64,000 nt of DNA, taken from the NCBI GenBank assembly GCA_947491315.1, contig CANLII010000004.1:1-64000 (forward strand), written 5' to 3'. Below, piece by piece: positions 26,242-34,837 of the stretch. Numbering within the stretch: position 1 is the first letter of the stretch; every line of letters starts with the position of its first letter. The stretch comes from Ignavibacteria bacterium. Lineage in GTDB: Bacteria; Bacteroidota; Ignavibacteria; Kapaibacteriales; UBA961. The position numbers and the translations under genes were made by a program. Below the pieces are notes generated by a model. The model made no database searches and was not told the origin of the DNA. It saw only the letters and a list, made by a program, of their open reading frames with translations.

Positions 26242-27885
26242 ATGAATACTACGATGAATAAAACCCAAGTCATTCTACACTTGCATACCCATATGCCATA
26301 TGTCAAGAATCACGATATGTGGCCTCATGGTACAGTGTGGCTTTCTGAGGTTGTATTCGAATCATATCTTCCTATTCTTGAAATCATCCAACATCTCCAG
26401 CTGGAAGGAATAAGACCTTCCATATCATTCGATTTTTCTCCTGTTCTGCTTGAACAACTTGCTCATTCCAATGCCTTCATGATATTCGTAGAATATGCTA
26501 AGAATCAGATTGAACAATCCGAGAAAGATCTTCACAAATTTTCAAAGATTCCTGAAGCAGTCCATAATATTCCAATGGGTGAATATTGGAAGTCGTTTTA
26601 TGAACAACGATTGCAAACTCTTCATGAAATGAACGATGGTTCCATCATTGAACAATTTCGAATTGCTGAGCAAGAGGGATTGATTGAAATCATGACTTGC
26701 GGTCTAACGCATGCCTATGTTCCACTGCTTCACTTGGAACAGTCAACTCGGATGCAAATTGCAAGTTCGGTGATGATACATGAGCTCTACTTTGCTCATA
26801 AACCACAAGCATTGTTTTTGCCGGAATGTGGTTATGCACCAACGTTGAAAGGAGAAAATGGTGAGTATTACTTGGAAGATATCATTCTTGAACAATCGAT
26901 CAACATGATTGTGCTGGATCAACAACATTCGATGAAATATCTAGTAAGTGAATATCATGCAGTTAACACATTGCCGGAGTCACTAAGACCTTTATGCCAA
27001 GTAAAATTACAAAAGACATATAAAGATCAATCACTTAAAGTCTTGGTTAGACACAAAATAGCTTCTGACAAAGTGTGGTCTGAAAAAAGCGGTTATCCAT
27101 GTCATTCGACATATCTTGATTTTCACAAAAGAGAATTTGATTCTACGCTCAGATATTGGAAAGTGACCAATCATCCGGAATATCCCCAAGAAAAATATCC
27201 ATATATGAAGGCTGATGCCAAAAAACAAGCACATCTCGATGCAAAAGAATATGTGGAGTATCTGGAGAAACTTGCTATGTCATATACAGAACAAGTAAAT
27301 GAAAACGGGGTGATATGCCTTGCATTCGACACTGAATTATTCGGTCATTGGTGGTTTGAAGGACCCGAATTCCTTGCCAACCTCATTCGTGAAATGGATC
27401 AGTCAGATATTCTGTCATTGAAACTGCCATCGGAGATTCTATGGAATGATTCGATACACTCTGTGCAATGTTCTGCAGGATCTTGGGGAATGAATGGTAC
27501 GGATGAAACATGGAGCAATGAAAGTACGATGTGGTTGCTGGATAAAATGCATGATGCGGAACAGCACTTTGAGGATAGAGTGAATGGTATTGATATCAAT
27601 ACTCAATTACAAAAAAGGATCATGGATCAGGCATTGAGAGAACTTCTGCTTCTGCAGGCTTCAGATTGGCCATTTCTCATTACCAAGAATCAAGCTTCGG
27701 ATTATGCAAAAGAGAGATTCATGCAACATCATGAGTGTTTTACAACATTGATTACTTTTTTTGATATCATCAAGTCAGGTAAGCAATTAACAGATGATCA
27801 AAAGACCGTGCTTGCCGAGATTGAACAAGTTGATGATATATTCCAAACAATTGACATTCATCAATGGAGAAATCATTCTGCATGA
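26242..27885 (+). CDS. GH57 glycoside hydrolase, 1,4-alpha-glucan branching enzyme type
   Basis: 547 residues from ATG 26242 (ATG 26254 is equally plausible; the frame upstream runs through a terminator). The five GH57 regions are visible: HLHTHMPYV, the GLTHAY region, LPECGY with nucleophile Glu195, AFDTELFGHWWFEGP with acid/base Asp363, and GSWGMNGTDETW. The ELFGHWWFEGP form and length are those of GH57 branching enzymes that form alpha-1,6 branches in glycogen. Cytoplasmic, no signal peptide. No other glycogen gene is adjacent. It converges with the amidohydrolase gene and overlaps it by 13 bases. Confidence 0.88.
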   Translation: MNTTMNKTQVILHLHTHMPYVKNHDMWPHGTVWLSEVVFESYLPILEIIQHLQLEGIRPSISFDFSPVLLEQLAHSNAFMIFVEYAKNQIEQSEKDLHKFSKIPEAVHNIPMGEYWKSFYEQRLQTLHEMNDGSIIEQFRIAEQEGLIEIMTCGLTHAYVPLLHLEQSTRMQIASSVMIHELYFAHKPQALFLPECGYAPTLKGENGEYYLEDIILEQSINMIVLDQQHSMKYLVSEYHAVNTLPESLRPLCQVKLQKTYKDQSLKVLVRHKIASDKVWSEKSGYPCHSTYLDFHKREFDSTLRYWKVTNHPEYPQEKYPYMKADAKKQAHLDAKEYVEYLEKLAMSYTEQVNENGVICLAFDTELFGHWWFEGPEFLANLIREMDQSDILSLKLPSEILWNDSIHSVQCSAGSWGMNGTDETWSNESTMWLLDKMHDAEQHFEDRVNGIDINTQLQKRIMDQALRELLLLQASDWPFLITKNQASDYAKERFMQHHECFTTLITFFDIIKSGKQLTDDQKTVLAEIEQVDDIFQTIDIHQWRNHSA

Positions 27886-29393
27886 AATCTTCGAATTCCG
27901 GCAGAATATGTGGCAAGTACATTTGTTTCTTTAATTGCATCAACCGGACAAGACACAATGTCTGTATCAAGAATAGTTATATCAGCATCAAATTTGATTG
28001 CCAATGCTCCTCTTCTATATTCTAATCCTGATGCTTCATGTGCCCAGGCGGTATAACTCAATAATGCCTCTTTTTGCGTGATGATTTCTTCCGGCATCCA
28101 TGCTTCCTTTTCCTGCATTGGAATTCTTCTACAATATGCATCAATGCCCAATAGAGGATTTGCAGATTCAATTGGGAAATCTGAACTACCGGCAGGTTTC
28201 AATCCATGATCAATCAAACTCCTCCAAGGATATGCAATGCTGTCGCGATTACCCAATCGAACTTTGGCCATGTTTGTATCACTTATGCAATGAATGGATT
28301 GAGGAATTGATTTGATATCAAAATGATGCATTCTCTCGATATCAATTTCTTTCATTATTTGATTATGTTCTATTCTCAAAATTGTATGATCATCCGCAAT
28401 TCCTTCCATACGCAATTGTTGATATGCATTCATGACAAGCTGATTTGCCTTATCACCAATCGCATGCGTTGCAATGGAAAAACCTGCTTCGATACCGAGT
28501 TTTGCTTTTTCAAATAGCGTGTTTTCATCCATCAGAATCAGACCATGATGATCTGCATCTGCATAGGGTTCAATCATTGCCGCGCCACGAGACCCAAGAG
28601 CACCATCGGCAAAAAACTTCAAGCCCGCAATGCGCATGAATTCTCCTACTGCAGGCAAACATCCATGTTCGATCCATTCATCATTCTGTGCCTTCACATA
28701 CGATTGAATGCGAATCGGCAATGCTCCCGATTCAGCCAATTCAAGAAAGACCGGAAGGAATTCATGGTTTACATCCATATCATGCACTTCGGTGATTCCA
28801 AAAGCAGAACATACCTTTGAAGCGGTAAGGATATTCTCTCTGATCTGTTCTTGTGTCAAAGCAGGAATATGGATTGCAATGAGTTCCATTGCATTATCTA
28901 TGAACATGCCACTTGGATTTCCATGTTCATCCTTGAGAATAGTCCCGCCATCCGGATCAGGGGTCCGGGCATCAATTCCGGCAATTTGCATCCCTTTAGT
29001 ATTGACCCAAGCTGAATGTCCATCTGCTCTTCGAAGATATACGGGAATATCTGGAAAGATCTCATCAAGATCCTGAGCCGTGGGGTATGTTTTATCAGTC
29101 CATAATTCCTGATTCCAACCCATGCCATACAGCCAATCTCCTCGAAGTTTTACATGATTCTTGCAAGTATTCAGAATCTCTTCTTTTGAAGAAAGTGAAT
29201 ATAACATCAAGCCATTCAGTACTTCACCAAGGGCATGTAAATGACAATGTGCATCCACGAAACCGGGAACAGCATATGCACCGGGATATTCATGTCTGCC
29301 TTGTTCGGAGATGATGATCACTCCATTTGAATAAGGTTCAATGCCGACAATCCGGCCTCTTTCAGTGAAGATGATTGCTTGGATTGGATTCAT
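27873..29393 (-). CDS. Amidohydrolase family protein (YtcJ-like)
   Basis: 506 residues, metal-dependent amidohydrolase of the Amidohydro_3 type: VPGFVDAHCHLHALG (first two metal ligands), GDWLYGMGWNQELW, YLRRADGHSAWVNTKG, LKFFADGALGSRGAAM, FSIATHAIGDKANQLV with His, and GLKPAGSSDFPIE with the last Asp. YtcJ-like enzymes act on formamide or N-substituted amide substrates, but few are assigned. No signal peptide. A terminator for the upstream ferredoxin gene lies just before its start, so it probably has its own promoter. Confidence 0.87.
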   Translation of the reverse strand: MNPIQAIIFTERGRIVGIEPYSNGVIIISEQGRHEYPGAYAVPGFVDAHCHLHALGEVLNGLMLYSLSSKEEILNTCKNHVKLRGDWLYGMGWNQELWTDKTYPTAQDLDEIFPDIPVYLRRADGHSAWVNTKGMQIAGIDARTPDPDGGTILKDEHGNPSGMFIDNAMELIAIHIPALTQEQIRENILTASKVCSAFGITEVHDMDVNHEFLPVFLELAESGALPIRIQSYVKAQNDEWIEHGCLPAVGEFMRIAGLKFFADGALGSRGAAMIEPYADADHHGLILMDENTLFEKAKLGIEAGFSIATHAIGDKANQLVMNAYQQLRMEGIADDHTILRIEHNQIMKEIDIERMHHFDIKSIPQSIHCISDTNMAKVRLGNRDSIAYPWRSLIDHGLKPAGSSDFPIESANPLLGIDAYCRRIPMQEKEAWMPEEIITQKEALLSYTAWAHEASGLEYRRGALAIKFDADITILDTDIVSCPVDAIKETNVLATYSAGIRRFHAE

Positions 29394-29409
29394 AATACAT
29401 TCGAGATAA

Positions 29410-29455
29410 TAAAAAACCGGTTATCGATGGAGCAAAGTCCTTCCATAACCGGCAA
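29410..29455 (-). terminator. Terminator of the ferredoxin operon (- strand)
   Basis: On the - strand, CCGGTTAT...ATAACCGG (arms 29445-29452 and 29417-29424) with inner partial pairing, followed by TTTTTT. It lies 18 bases past the ferredoxin stop and before the amidohydrolase start. Confidence 0.8.
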
Positions 29456-29472
29456 AAGTTTGATTGCGATGA

Positions 29473-29823
29473 TTAATTTCTTCTTCTGCTCGGATCAATT
29501 TCATCCAAATAGGCAACCTTTGCGACCAATTGTTCTTCGGTCTCAACATTTTCTTCATCGGGTAAACAACAATCTACAGGGCAAACCGCTGCACATTGAG
29601 GTTCATCATGAAATGTCTTGCATTCTGTACATTTATCAGTAACGATGAAATAAAAATCCGGTTTCCAAAAATCACCTTTGAAGTTTCCCGGTGATGTTGA
29701 ATCCTCATATTGATTCTCACCAAGCGTCCACACTGAACCGCCTTCATAAATGGCATTGTTCGGACATTCCGGTTCGCATGCACCGCAATTAATGCAATCA
29801 TCAGAATTTATGTAAATAGCCAT
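29473..29823 (-). CDS. 2[4Fe-4S] ferredoxin (Allochromatium/Chlorobium-like type)
   Basis: 116 residues. First cluster motif DDCINCGACEPECP (about 9-22) and second KCTECKTFHDEPQCAAVCP with the longer gap between the second and third cysteine that is typical of Alvin-type ferredoxins. About 45 residues with several Trp/Phe/Tyr separate the two motifs, longer than in classic ferredoxins. Likely a low-potential electron carrier in the cytoplasm. It follows the DUF3127 gene by 26 bases and is probably in the same transcript. Confidence 0.88.
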   Translation of the reverse strand: MAIYINSDDCINCGACEPECPNNAIYEGGSVWTLGENQYEDSTSPGNFKGDFWKPDFYFIVTDKCTECKTFHDEPQCAAVCPVDCCLPDEENVETEEQLVAKVAYLDEIDPSRRRN

Positions 29824-29849
29824 GTTATTCCTCTAATGTTATTGTCTGA

Positions 29850-30215
29850 TTAAAATGGTACATCGTCATAATCTCCACCGCTTGCCGGAGGTTCTTGTCC
29901 ATAGTTTGGTTGTTGCGGCGCTGAATTTCCACCGGATTGACGGTCGATTTTCCATGCATTGATATTAGTGATATAGACCTGGCGTCCATCTTTTGTATTC
30001 ACTAATTTACCTCGAAGATCAAAGGAGACCTTTACTTGATCGCCTTTATTCATGGAATCGAGTAAATCGCATTTGTCTTGTACGGATTGCATTTTGATGT
30101 ACTCATTATACATTCCGCTTGTTGTTTCGACCACAAATTCTCTTTTTTTGAATGTGTCTGTGATCTGTTGGGTGTCGAAGATTTCAAACAATCTTCCTTG
30201 CAATTCATAAGCCAT
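29850..30215 (-). CDS. DUF3127 OB-fold protein with SSB-like acidic tail
   Basis: 121 residues. Residues 1-90 match DUF3127 (GRLFEIFDTQQITDTFKKREFVVETT, QVKVSFDLRGK, YITNINAWKI), a predicted OB fold. Residues ~92-113 are a Gly/Pro/Gln/Asn linker and the protein ends in DYDDVPF. SSB proteins have the same layout: OB fold, disordered Gly/Pro/Gln linker and an acidic tip ending DDDIPF that recruits repair and replication enzymes. I infer single-strand DNA or RNA binding and partner recruitment. Between the coiled-coil lipoprotein and ferredoxin genes. Confidence 0.85.
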   Translation of the reverse strand: MAYELQGRLFEIFDTQQITDTFKKREFVVETTSGMYNEYIKMQSVQDKCDLLDSMNKGDQVKVSFDLRGKLVNTKDGRQVYITNINAWKIDRQSGGNSAPQQPNYGQEPPASGGDYDDVPF

Positions 30216-30230
30216 TATGGACCTTATAGA

Positions 30231-31100
30231 TTATCGTTTATCAATGATGATCAAAAATTTTGAATTCCAGAATTTAGCCGGATCGATGATTGACATTCCA
30301 CCGGATACTTTTTCAAGAAGTTTTGGATTATGGGAAGATATTATCTGAAATTTATCGGGAACCGGAAGCATGCGCACAGTTCGAGCATCTATGCGAATAA
30401 AATCCTGTTCATTCAAATTTCTTCCAGGAACAAAAGTTCCACCAATTCCAAGAAATCCATTACCTTCTTCTATGATGATCCCTCTATCTTCGAGATCTTT
30501 TGCCTTGCCAATGATATAATAGTAAGTGCTTCTTTCAACTTCAATGCGCTCTTTTTCGCCCGCAATTTGATTTGCCTGGTCTTTGAATTGATCACGGCTC
30601 TGAGAAATAATACCTGCTTCCACTTTAAGTTGTTCAAGCTCTGTGTCTTTGGATAACATTTGCTCTTTCATTGCAGTTACATTTTTCTCCAATTCAGCAA
30701 TCTTCTTCGTTAATACATCTGCACTACTTTGCATTTGCTTAATCTTAACGCTACTTGCTTTGATGATTTGCTGAGAAGCGGTCAATGAGTCTGAAAGACC
30801 TCGAATCTTTTCAAGAATTCTCATTCTTTCATCACCAGAAGCTGATTTAACTTCTTCCATCGCAGAGTATATTTCATTTATGAAGCCTGAAGTTTGCATC
30901 AATTCAGACATCAATTTGTCTTTTTCCATTGATAAGGCTTCCAATTCAGCATTTTCAGCAATCAGTTGTTCCATTGATTTTCCCTCATAGGTCAATGGAG
31001 TGTCTTCCTTTTTGTCGCAGGAGGTCAATGCCAATGCAAGAATCATAATACAAACTATTTGAATTGGAAGCCTTGCAGAACCAAGTAATAACGAGATCAT
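30231..31100 (-). CDS. Coiled-coil lipoprotein of unknown function
   Basis: 289 residues: lipoprotein signal with lipobox ALTSC (Cys about 28), then a long heptad-rich helix from about residue 45 to 195 (IAENAELEALSMEKDKLMSEL and later KIAELEKNVTAMKEQM), then a ~90-residue globular C-terminal domain with GNGFLGIGGTFVPGRNLNEQDF. The layout recurs in Bacteroidota lipoproteins without a known role. It ends 15 bases before the DUF3127 gene, suggesting co-transcription. I do not recognise a named family. Confidence 0.72.
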   Translation of the reverse strand: MISLLLGSARLPIQIVCIMILALALTSCDKKEDTPLTYEGKSMEQLIAENAELEALSMEKDKLMSELMQTSGFINEIYSAMEEVKSASGDERMRILEKIRGLSDSLTASQQIIKASSVKIKQMQSSADVLTKKIAELEKNVTAMKEQMLSKDTELEQLKVEAGIISQSRDQFKDQANQIAGEKERIEVERSTYYYIIGKAKDLEDRGIIIEEGNGFLGIGGTFVPGRNLNEQDFIRIDARTVRMLPVPDKFQIISSHNPKLLEKVSGGMSIIDPAKFWNSKFLIIIDKR

Positions 31101-31198
31101 GGTAAATCCATGAAAATGGTATGGATAGTAAATTATCTTTTGCGCAATTTACAGATTTGAAGTAAAAGAATGGCACCTCAAATCCCATGAAATTGTAC

Positions 31199-33742
31199 TT
31201 ATGAACGGAATATGGACATTGGATCTTTGAGCATGGCCTCGAGTGCGGGTATATCTTTCGCACCTGCTGTTGCCATATGTGGCTTTCCTCCACCACCTCC
31301 ACCAAGTTTTTTTGCAATCATTCCAACTAATTGTCCGGCAGGACGCTCTTTGGCTATGTCATCGGTTGCTATGCAAACCAATGAAATTTTGTCATCCTGT
31401 ACAGATGCTATAAGCCCAAGTCCTTGAATATTCAAAGCTGAACGGAGTGAATCACCCAATTGTTTGGCTTCATCCATGGATAGACCATCTGCCCGCATTG
31501 ACACGAATTTTATGGTAGTATCAGGAAGAATGACAGCAGATTCAATGACGGATTGCAACTGAGATGATAAATCACCAATCTTCAATCCGGACAATTCCTT
31601 TTCGAGGGATTTGATCTGATCTTGAGCATTATGAATCATGTTATCTTTTTTATCCAATTCACCTCGGAGTCCTTGAATATAGGTTTCAATGCCAAAAGAG
31701 GTAATTGCTTCTATTCTGCGAATTCCTGAAGCAACGGAATTTTCGCTAAGGATATGGAAATATCCAATATCAGCTGTGTTATCCACATGCGTTCCACCAC
31801 AGAATTCCGATGAGAAGTGTTCATCTATGGTTATCACTCTGACCTTATCGCCATATTTATCTCCAAAAAACATCTTTACGCCCGGAATTGCTCTGGCTTC
31901 TTCAATGTGCAATTCACGTGTCAATACTTCAATTCTCTCGCGAATCTTTTGATTCACGATTGCCTGGATGTCGGCAATTTCTTCTGGACTCACTTTCTGA
32001 ATATGAGAGAAGTCGAAGCGTAAAGCATCGGGTCCAACAAATGAGCCGGATTGTTGAACATGCGTTCCCAAAACTCTGCGAAGTGCTTCATGCAACAGAT
32101 GCGTTGCTGAATGGTTTTTTTGAATATCCCATCTGCGATTTCTATTCACTGACAGATATGCCGAACTACCAGGATGTGCCATTACCTCTTTGTCAACGAA
32201 GTGTACGAAAGCGGATCCGGATTTTCTCACATCATTCACATGATAGGAAACATTATCAATCATGATGATACCCGTATCTGAAACTTGACCACCCATTTCG
32301 GCATAAAATGGTGTGACATTGGTTATGATTGTGTGTTGTTCAGCAAGTTGAACTTCTGCATCTGTTGTGAGTTCTTTCCAACCACGGAATTCAGTATGAT
32401 GATCATGTTGGAGTGATTCAACTTCTTGTACGATATTTTTACGAGCACTTCTCGAGCGATTTCTTTGTTCATCCATGAGAGCTGTGAAACCCGATGAATC
32501 AATGGTGAGACCTCGCTCCCTTGCCAGTAATTCCGTGAGATCGGCAGGGAAGCCGAATGAATCATAGAGGAGAAAAGTATCTGCGCCAGAAACAACTATT
32601 GCCTGTTCTTGTTTCATGGATTCATGGATAATTTCAAAACGCTCAAGACCACGCTCAAGAGTTTGAAGGAAACTTTCTTCTTCGGCTTTGATTACTCTTT
32701 TGACATGATCGAGATTGATTGTTACTTCCGGAAATACATCGCCCATAGTGTGTGATAAGATATCGGGCAATTGATAGAGCATTGGTCCTCTAAAGCCAAG
32801 ATTGCGAGCATATCTGCAGGCTCTTCTGAGAATACGTCTCAAGACATATCCTCTGCCTTCATTGCCGGGCATGGCACCATCAGCAATAGAGAATACCAAA
32901 GTGCGAATATGATCTGCGATGACTCGCATTGCAATGCCGTCTTTATTGTCAAGAATGCCGGAATAGGACTTCTTGCTTAGTCTTGAAATCTCATTGATGA
33001 TTGGAGAGAAAACATCGGTTTCATAATTCGAATCCACCTCTTGCATGACCGCACAAATGCGTTCGAATCCCATTCCTGTATCAACATGCTTTTGTGCCAA
33101 TTCTTCAAGCGTACCATCACTTTTGCGATTATACTGAATAAAAACTAGATTCCAGATTTCCATTACTTCCGGCACACCAACATTCACAAGTGGTCCACCG
33201 CTCAAATCGGGTGTGCGGTCGAAATGGATTTCCGAGCATGGGCCACAAGGACCTGTATCTCCCATTTCCCAAAAATTGTCTTTCTCATCAAATCGGTGAA
33301 TCTGACTCTCCGGCAAATATGCTTTCCATAATTCAAATGCTTCATCATCGGTTCGAAAAACGGTTGCATGCAAACGCTCTTTGGGTAATTTCCATCGTTC
33401 TGTGAGTAATTCCCAAGCAAATGCAATCGCATCTTTCTTGTAATAATCTCCAAAACTCCAATTTCCAAGCATTTCGAATAAGGTATGATGATAGGTATCA
33501 TATCCAACTTCTTCGAGATCATTGTGTTTGCCTGAAACTCGAATACATTTTTGCGTGTCGGCACATCTAGTATATGCTCTTTTGCCTTGACCTAGAAAAA
33601 TATCTTTGAATTGATTCATTCCGGCATTCGTGAACAACAATGTTGGGTCACCATGTGGAATGACTGGCGCACTGGGCACGATGGTGTGTCCCTTTGAAGC
33701 AAAAAAATCTAAAAAGGAAGCTCTGATTTCGCGTGAGGTCAT
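31199..33742 (-). CDS. alaS: Alanyl-tRNA synthetase
   Basis: 847 residues, close to the bacterial length. Class II catalytic core at the N-terminus (FLDFFASKGHTIVPSAPVIP, FTNAGMNQFKDIFLG, YHHTLFEMLGNWSFGDYYKKDAI), the editing domain with HSATHLLHEALR and SSEFCGGTHVDNT zinc ligands, and a C-Ala domain with a Gly run (GGGGGGKPHMATAGAKD). Charges tRNA-Ala in the cytoplasm. Preceded by a -7-like element. Confidence 0.97.
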   Translation of the reverse strand: MTSREIRASFLDFFASKGHTIVPSAPVIPHGDPTLLFTNAGMNQFKDIFLGQGKRAYTRCADTQKCIRVSGKHNDLEEVGYDTYHHTLFEMLGNWSFGDYYKKDAIAFAWELLTERWKLPKERLHATVFRTDDEAFELWKAYLPESQIHRFDEKDNFWEMGDTGPCGPCSEIHFDRTPDLSGGPLVNVGVPEVMEIWNLVFIQYNRKSDGTLEELAQKHVDTGMGFERICAVMQEVDSNYETDVFSPIINEISRLSKKSYSGILDNKDGIAMRVIADHIRTLVFSIADGAMPGNEGRGYVLRRILRRACRYARNLGFRGPMLYQLPDILSHTMGDVFPEVTINLDHVKRVIKAEEESFLQTLERGLERFEIIHESMKQEQAIVVSGADTFLLYDSFGFPADLTELLARERGLTIDSSGFTALMDEQRNRSRSARKNIVQEVESLQHDHHTEFRGWKELTTDAEVQLAEQHTIITNVTPFYAEMGGQVSDTGIIMIDNVSYHVNDVRKSGSAFVHFVDKEVMAHPGSSAYLSVNRNRRWDIQKNHSATHLLHEALRRVLGTHVQQSGSFVGPDALRFDFSHIQKVSPEEIADIQAIVNQKIRERIEVLTRELHIEEARAIPGVKMFFGDKYGDKVRVITIDEHFSSEFCGGTHVDNTADIGYFHILSENSVASGIRRIEAITSFGIETYIQGLRGELDKKDNMIHNAQDQIKSLEKELSGLKIGDLSSQLQSVIESAVILPDTTIKFVSMRADGLSMDEAKQLGDSLRSALNIQGLGLIASVQDDKISLVCIATDDIAKERPAGQLVGMIAKKLGGGGGGKPHMATAGAKDIPALEAMLKDPMSIFRS

Positions 33743-33772
33743 GACTTTTACAGTGAATTGTTATGATTGCTA

Positions 33773-33780
33773 CAAAAGTA
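33773..33780 (-). promoter_or_regulatory. Candidate -7 element of alaS
   Basis: On the - strand TACTTTTG matches TAnnTTTG, 30 bases before the alaS ATG, with an A-rich stretch (AAAAAAAA) just upstream. No good -33 element. Confidence 0.4.
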
Positions 33781-33820
33781 CGGTTTTTTTTGAGAGCTTG
33801 GATTGGATGTGGATAGCTGA

Positions 33821-34837
33821 TTAAACTCTGTGCATGGGTGTCTTGATCATGGTTCGAACCAAGCGGGACTTCAATCTTTTTGCATTGAAATATTCCGCAA
33901 TTCCATGATTGTTATGAGGATATTGATTTGTTTCACTTTCAATCAAATAGCGATAGTAAAAAGGACCAAATTCAAGTGTATGAGCATGATTGATGCGAAT
34001 ATTCAAGTCTTCTCCATCAATCTTTCCTTGAATATTGATCGAGGATGCTATGTGCATTAATGAAGAGGTGAGTTTAACATTCTCAAGTTGAATATGGCAC
34101 TGTTCAATTTTCTTGATGCCATGAACCGAATCTGCAATGAAAGCGATGCTGAATTCCTGGTTCTCATCAGACATTGGATAGTGATAATAAATGATGGTTT
34201 GATCATTGCCTATAGGACAACGACCCCAATACCAATCATCATAATCAGCAAATAATGCATCTGTTCCTGAATTGCAGTCATGATATCCATGTCCATTAAA
34301 TGTCCATTCTGAATGTATATCATTATACTGAGAAAGTGACAGAGTTCCTTCAACCTTACATTGCGGCGCAATCAAACGCCAGCAGTGATTTCCCTCGCCA
34401 TCTTCAACAGTATGTGTTTGTTCTTGTGGATTGTGAAAAGTCAATTCGCCATGTATGGAGTTGACAGAATCAGGATAGTCTGTATCAATACCTATTGTAT
34501 AAGAATTGCCACTTTTCCGGAATGTCATTCCACCCATGCGGATATGCAGTTCGTCTTGATGCGCAATGATTTCATTGTGTTCGGTATGATGCAGAAAACC
34601 GGCCAGTTTTTTTCCTTTGCGATAGAGTGAAACGGCATAGCCGGAATATTCTCGAGAATCCGCATTGGGAAGTGCTTCCAGCCAATAGGGAGACATCGGC
34701 ATTCCATCAAAAAAGATAATTGTGATTGCCAATTCCTGAAACTCATCAATGGCATCGAAATACCACCATTCATATGTTCCGGGTTCTTGGATTCGCATGG
34801 GCAAATCGCCATCCATTCCCACTTTCACATGCATCAT
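33821..34837 (-). CDS. CrtC/AttH-like lipocalin-fold protein (carotenoid 1,2-hydratase family)
   Basis: 338 residues, no signal peptide. It opens with GTYEWWYFDA, the signature of the CrtC/AttH double-lipocalin family, and has the second-half repeat SEWTFNGHGYHDCNSGT and DDWYWGRCPIG. CrtC adds water to the carotenoid end group, but AttH-type homologues have other, unknown hydrophobic ligands. No carotenoid gene is seen in the window. The gene start overlaps the histidine kinase stop by four bases (34834-34837), so the two are translationally coupled. Enzyme activity is not assured. Confidence 0.72.
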   Translation of the reverse strand: MMHVKVGMDGDLPMRIQEPGTYEWWYFDAIDEFQELAITIIFFDGMPMSPYWLEALPNADSREYSGYAVSLYRKGKKLAGFLHHTEHNEIIAHQDELHIRMGGMTFRKSGNSYTIGIDTDYPDSVNSIHGELTFHNPQEQTHTVEDGEGNHCWRLIAPQCKVEGTLSLSQYNDIHSEWTFNGHGYHDCNSGTDALFADYDDWYWGRCPIGNDQTIIYYHYPMSDENQEFSIAFIADSVHGIKKIEQCHIQLENVKLTSSLMHIASSINIQGKIDGEDLNIRINHAHTLEFGPFYYRYLIESETNQYPHNNHGIAEYFNAKRLKSRLVRTMIKTPMHRV

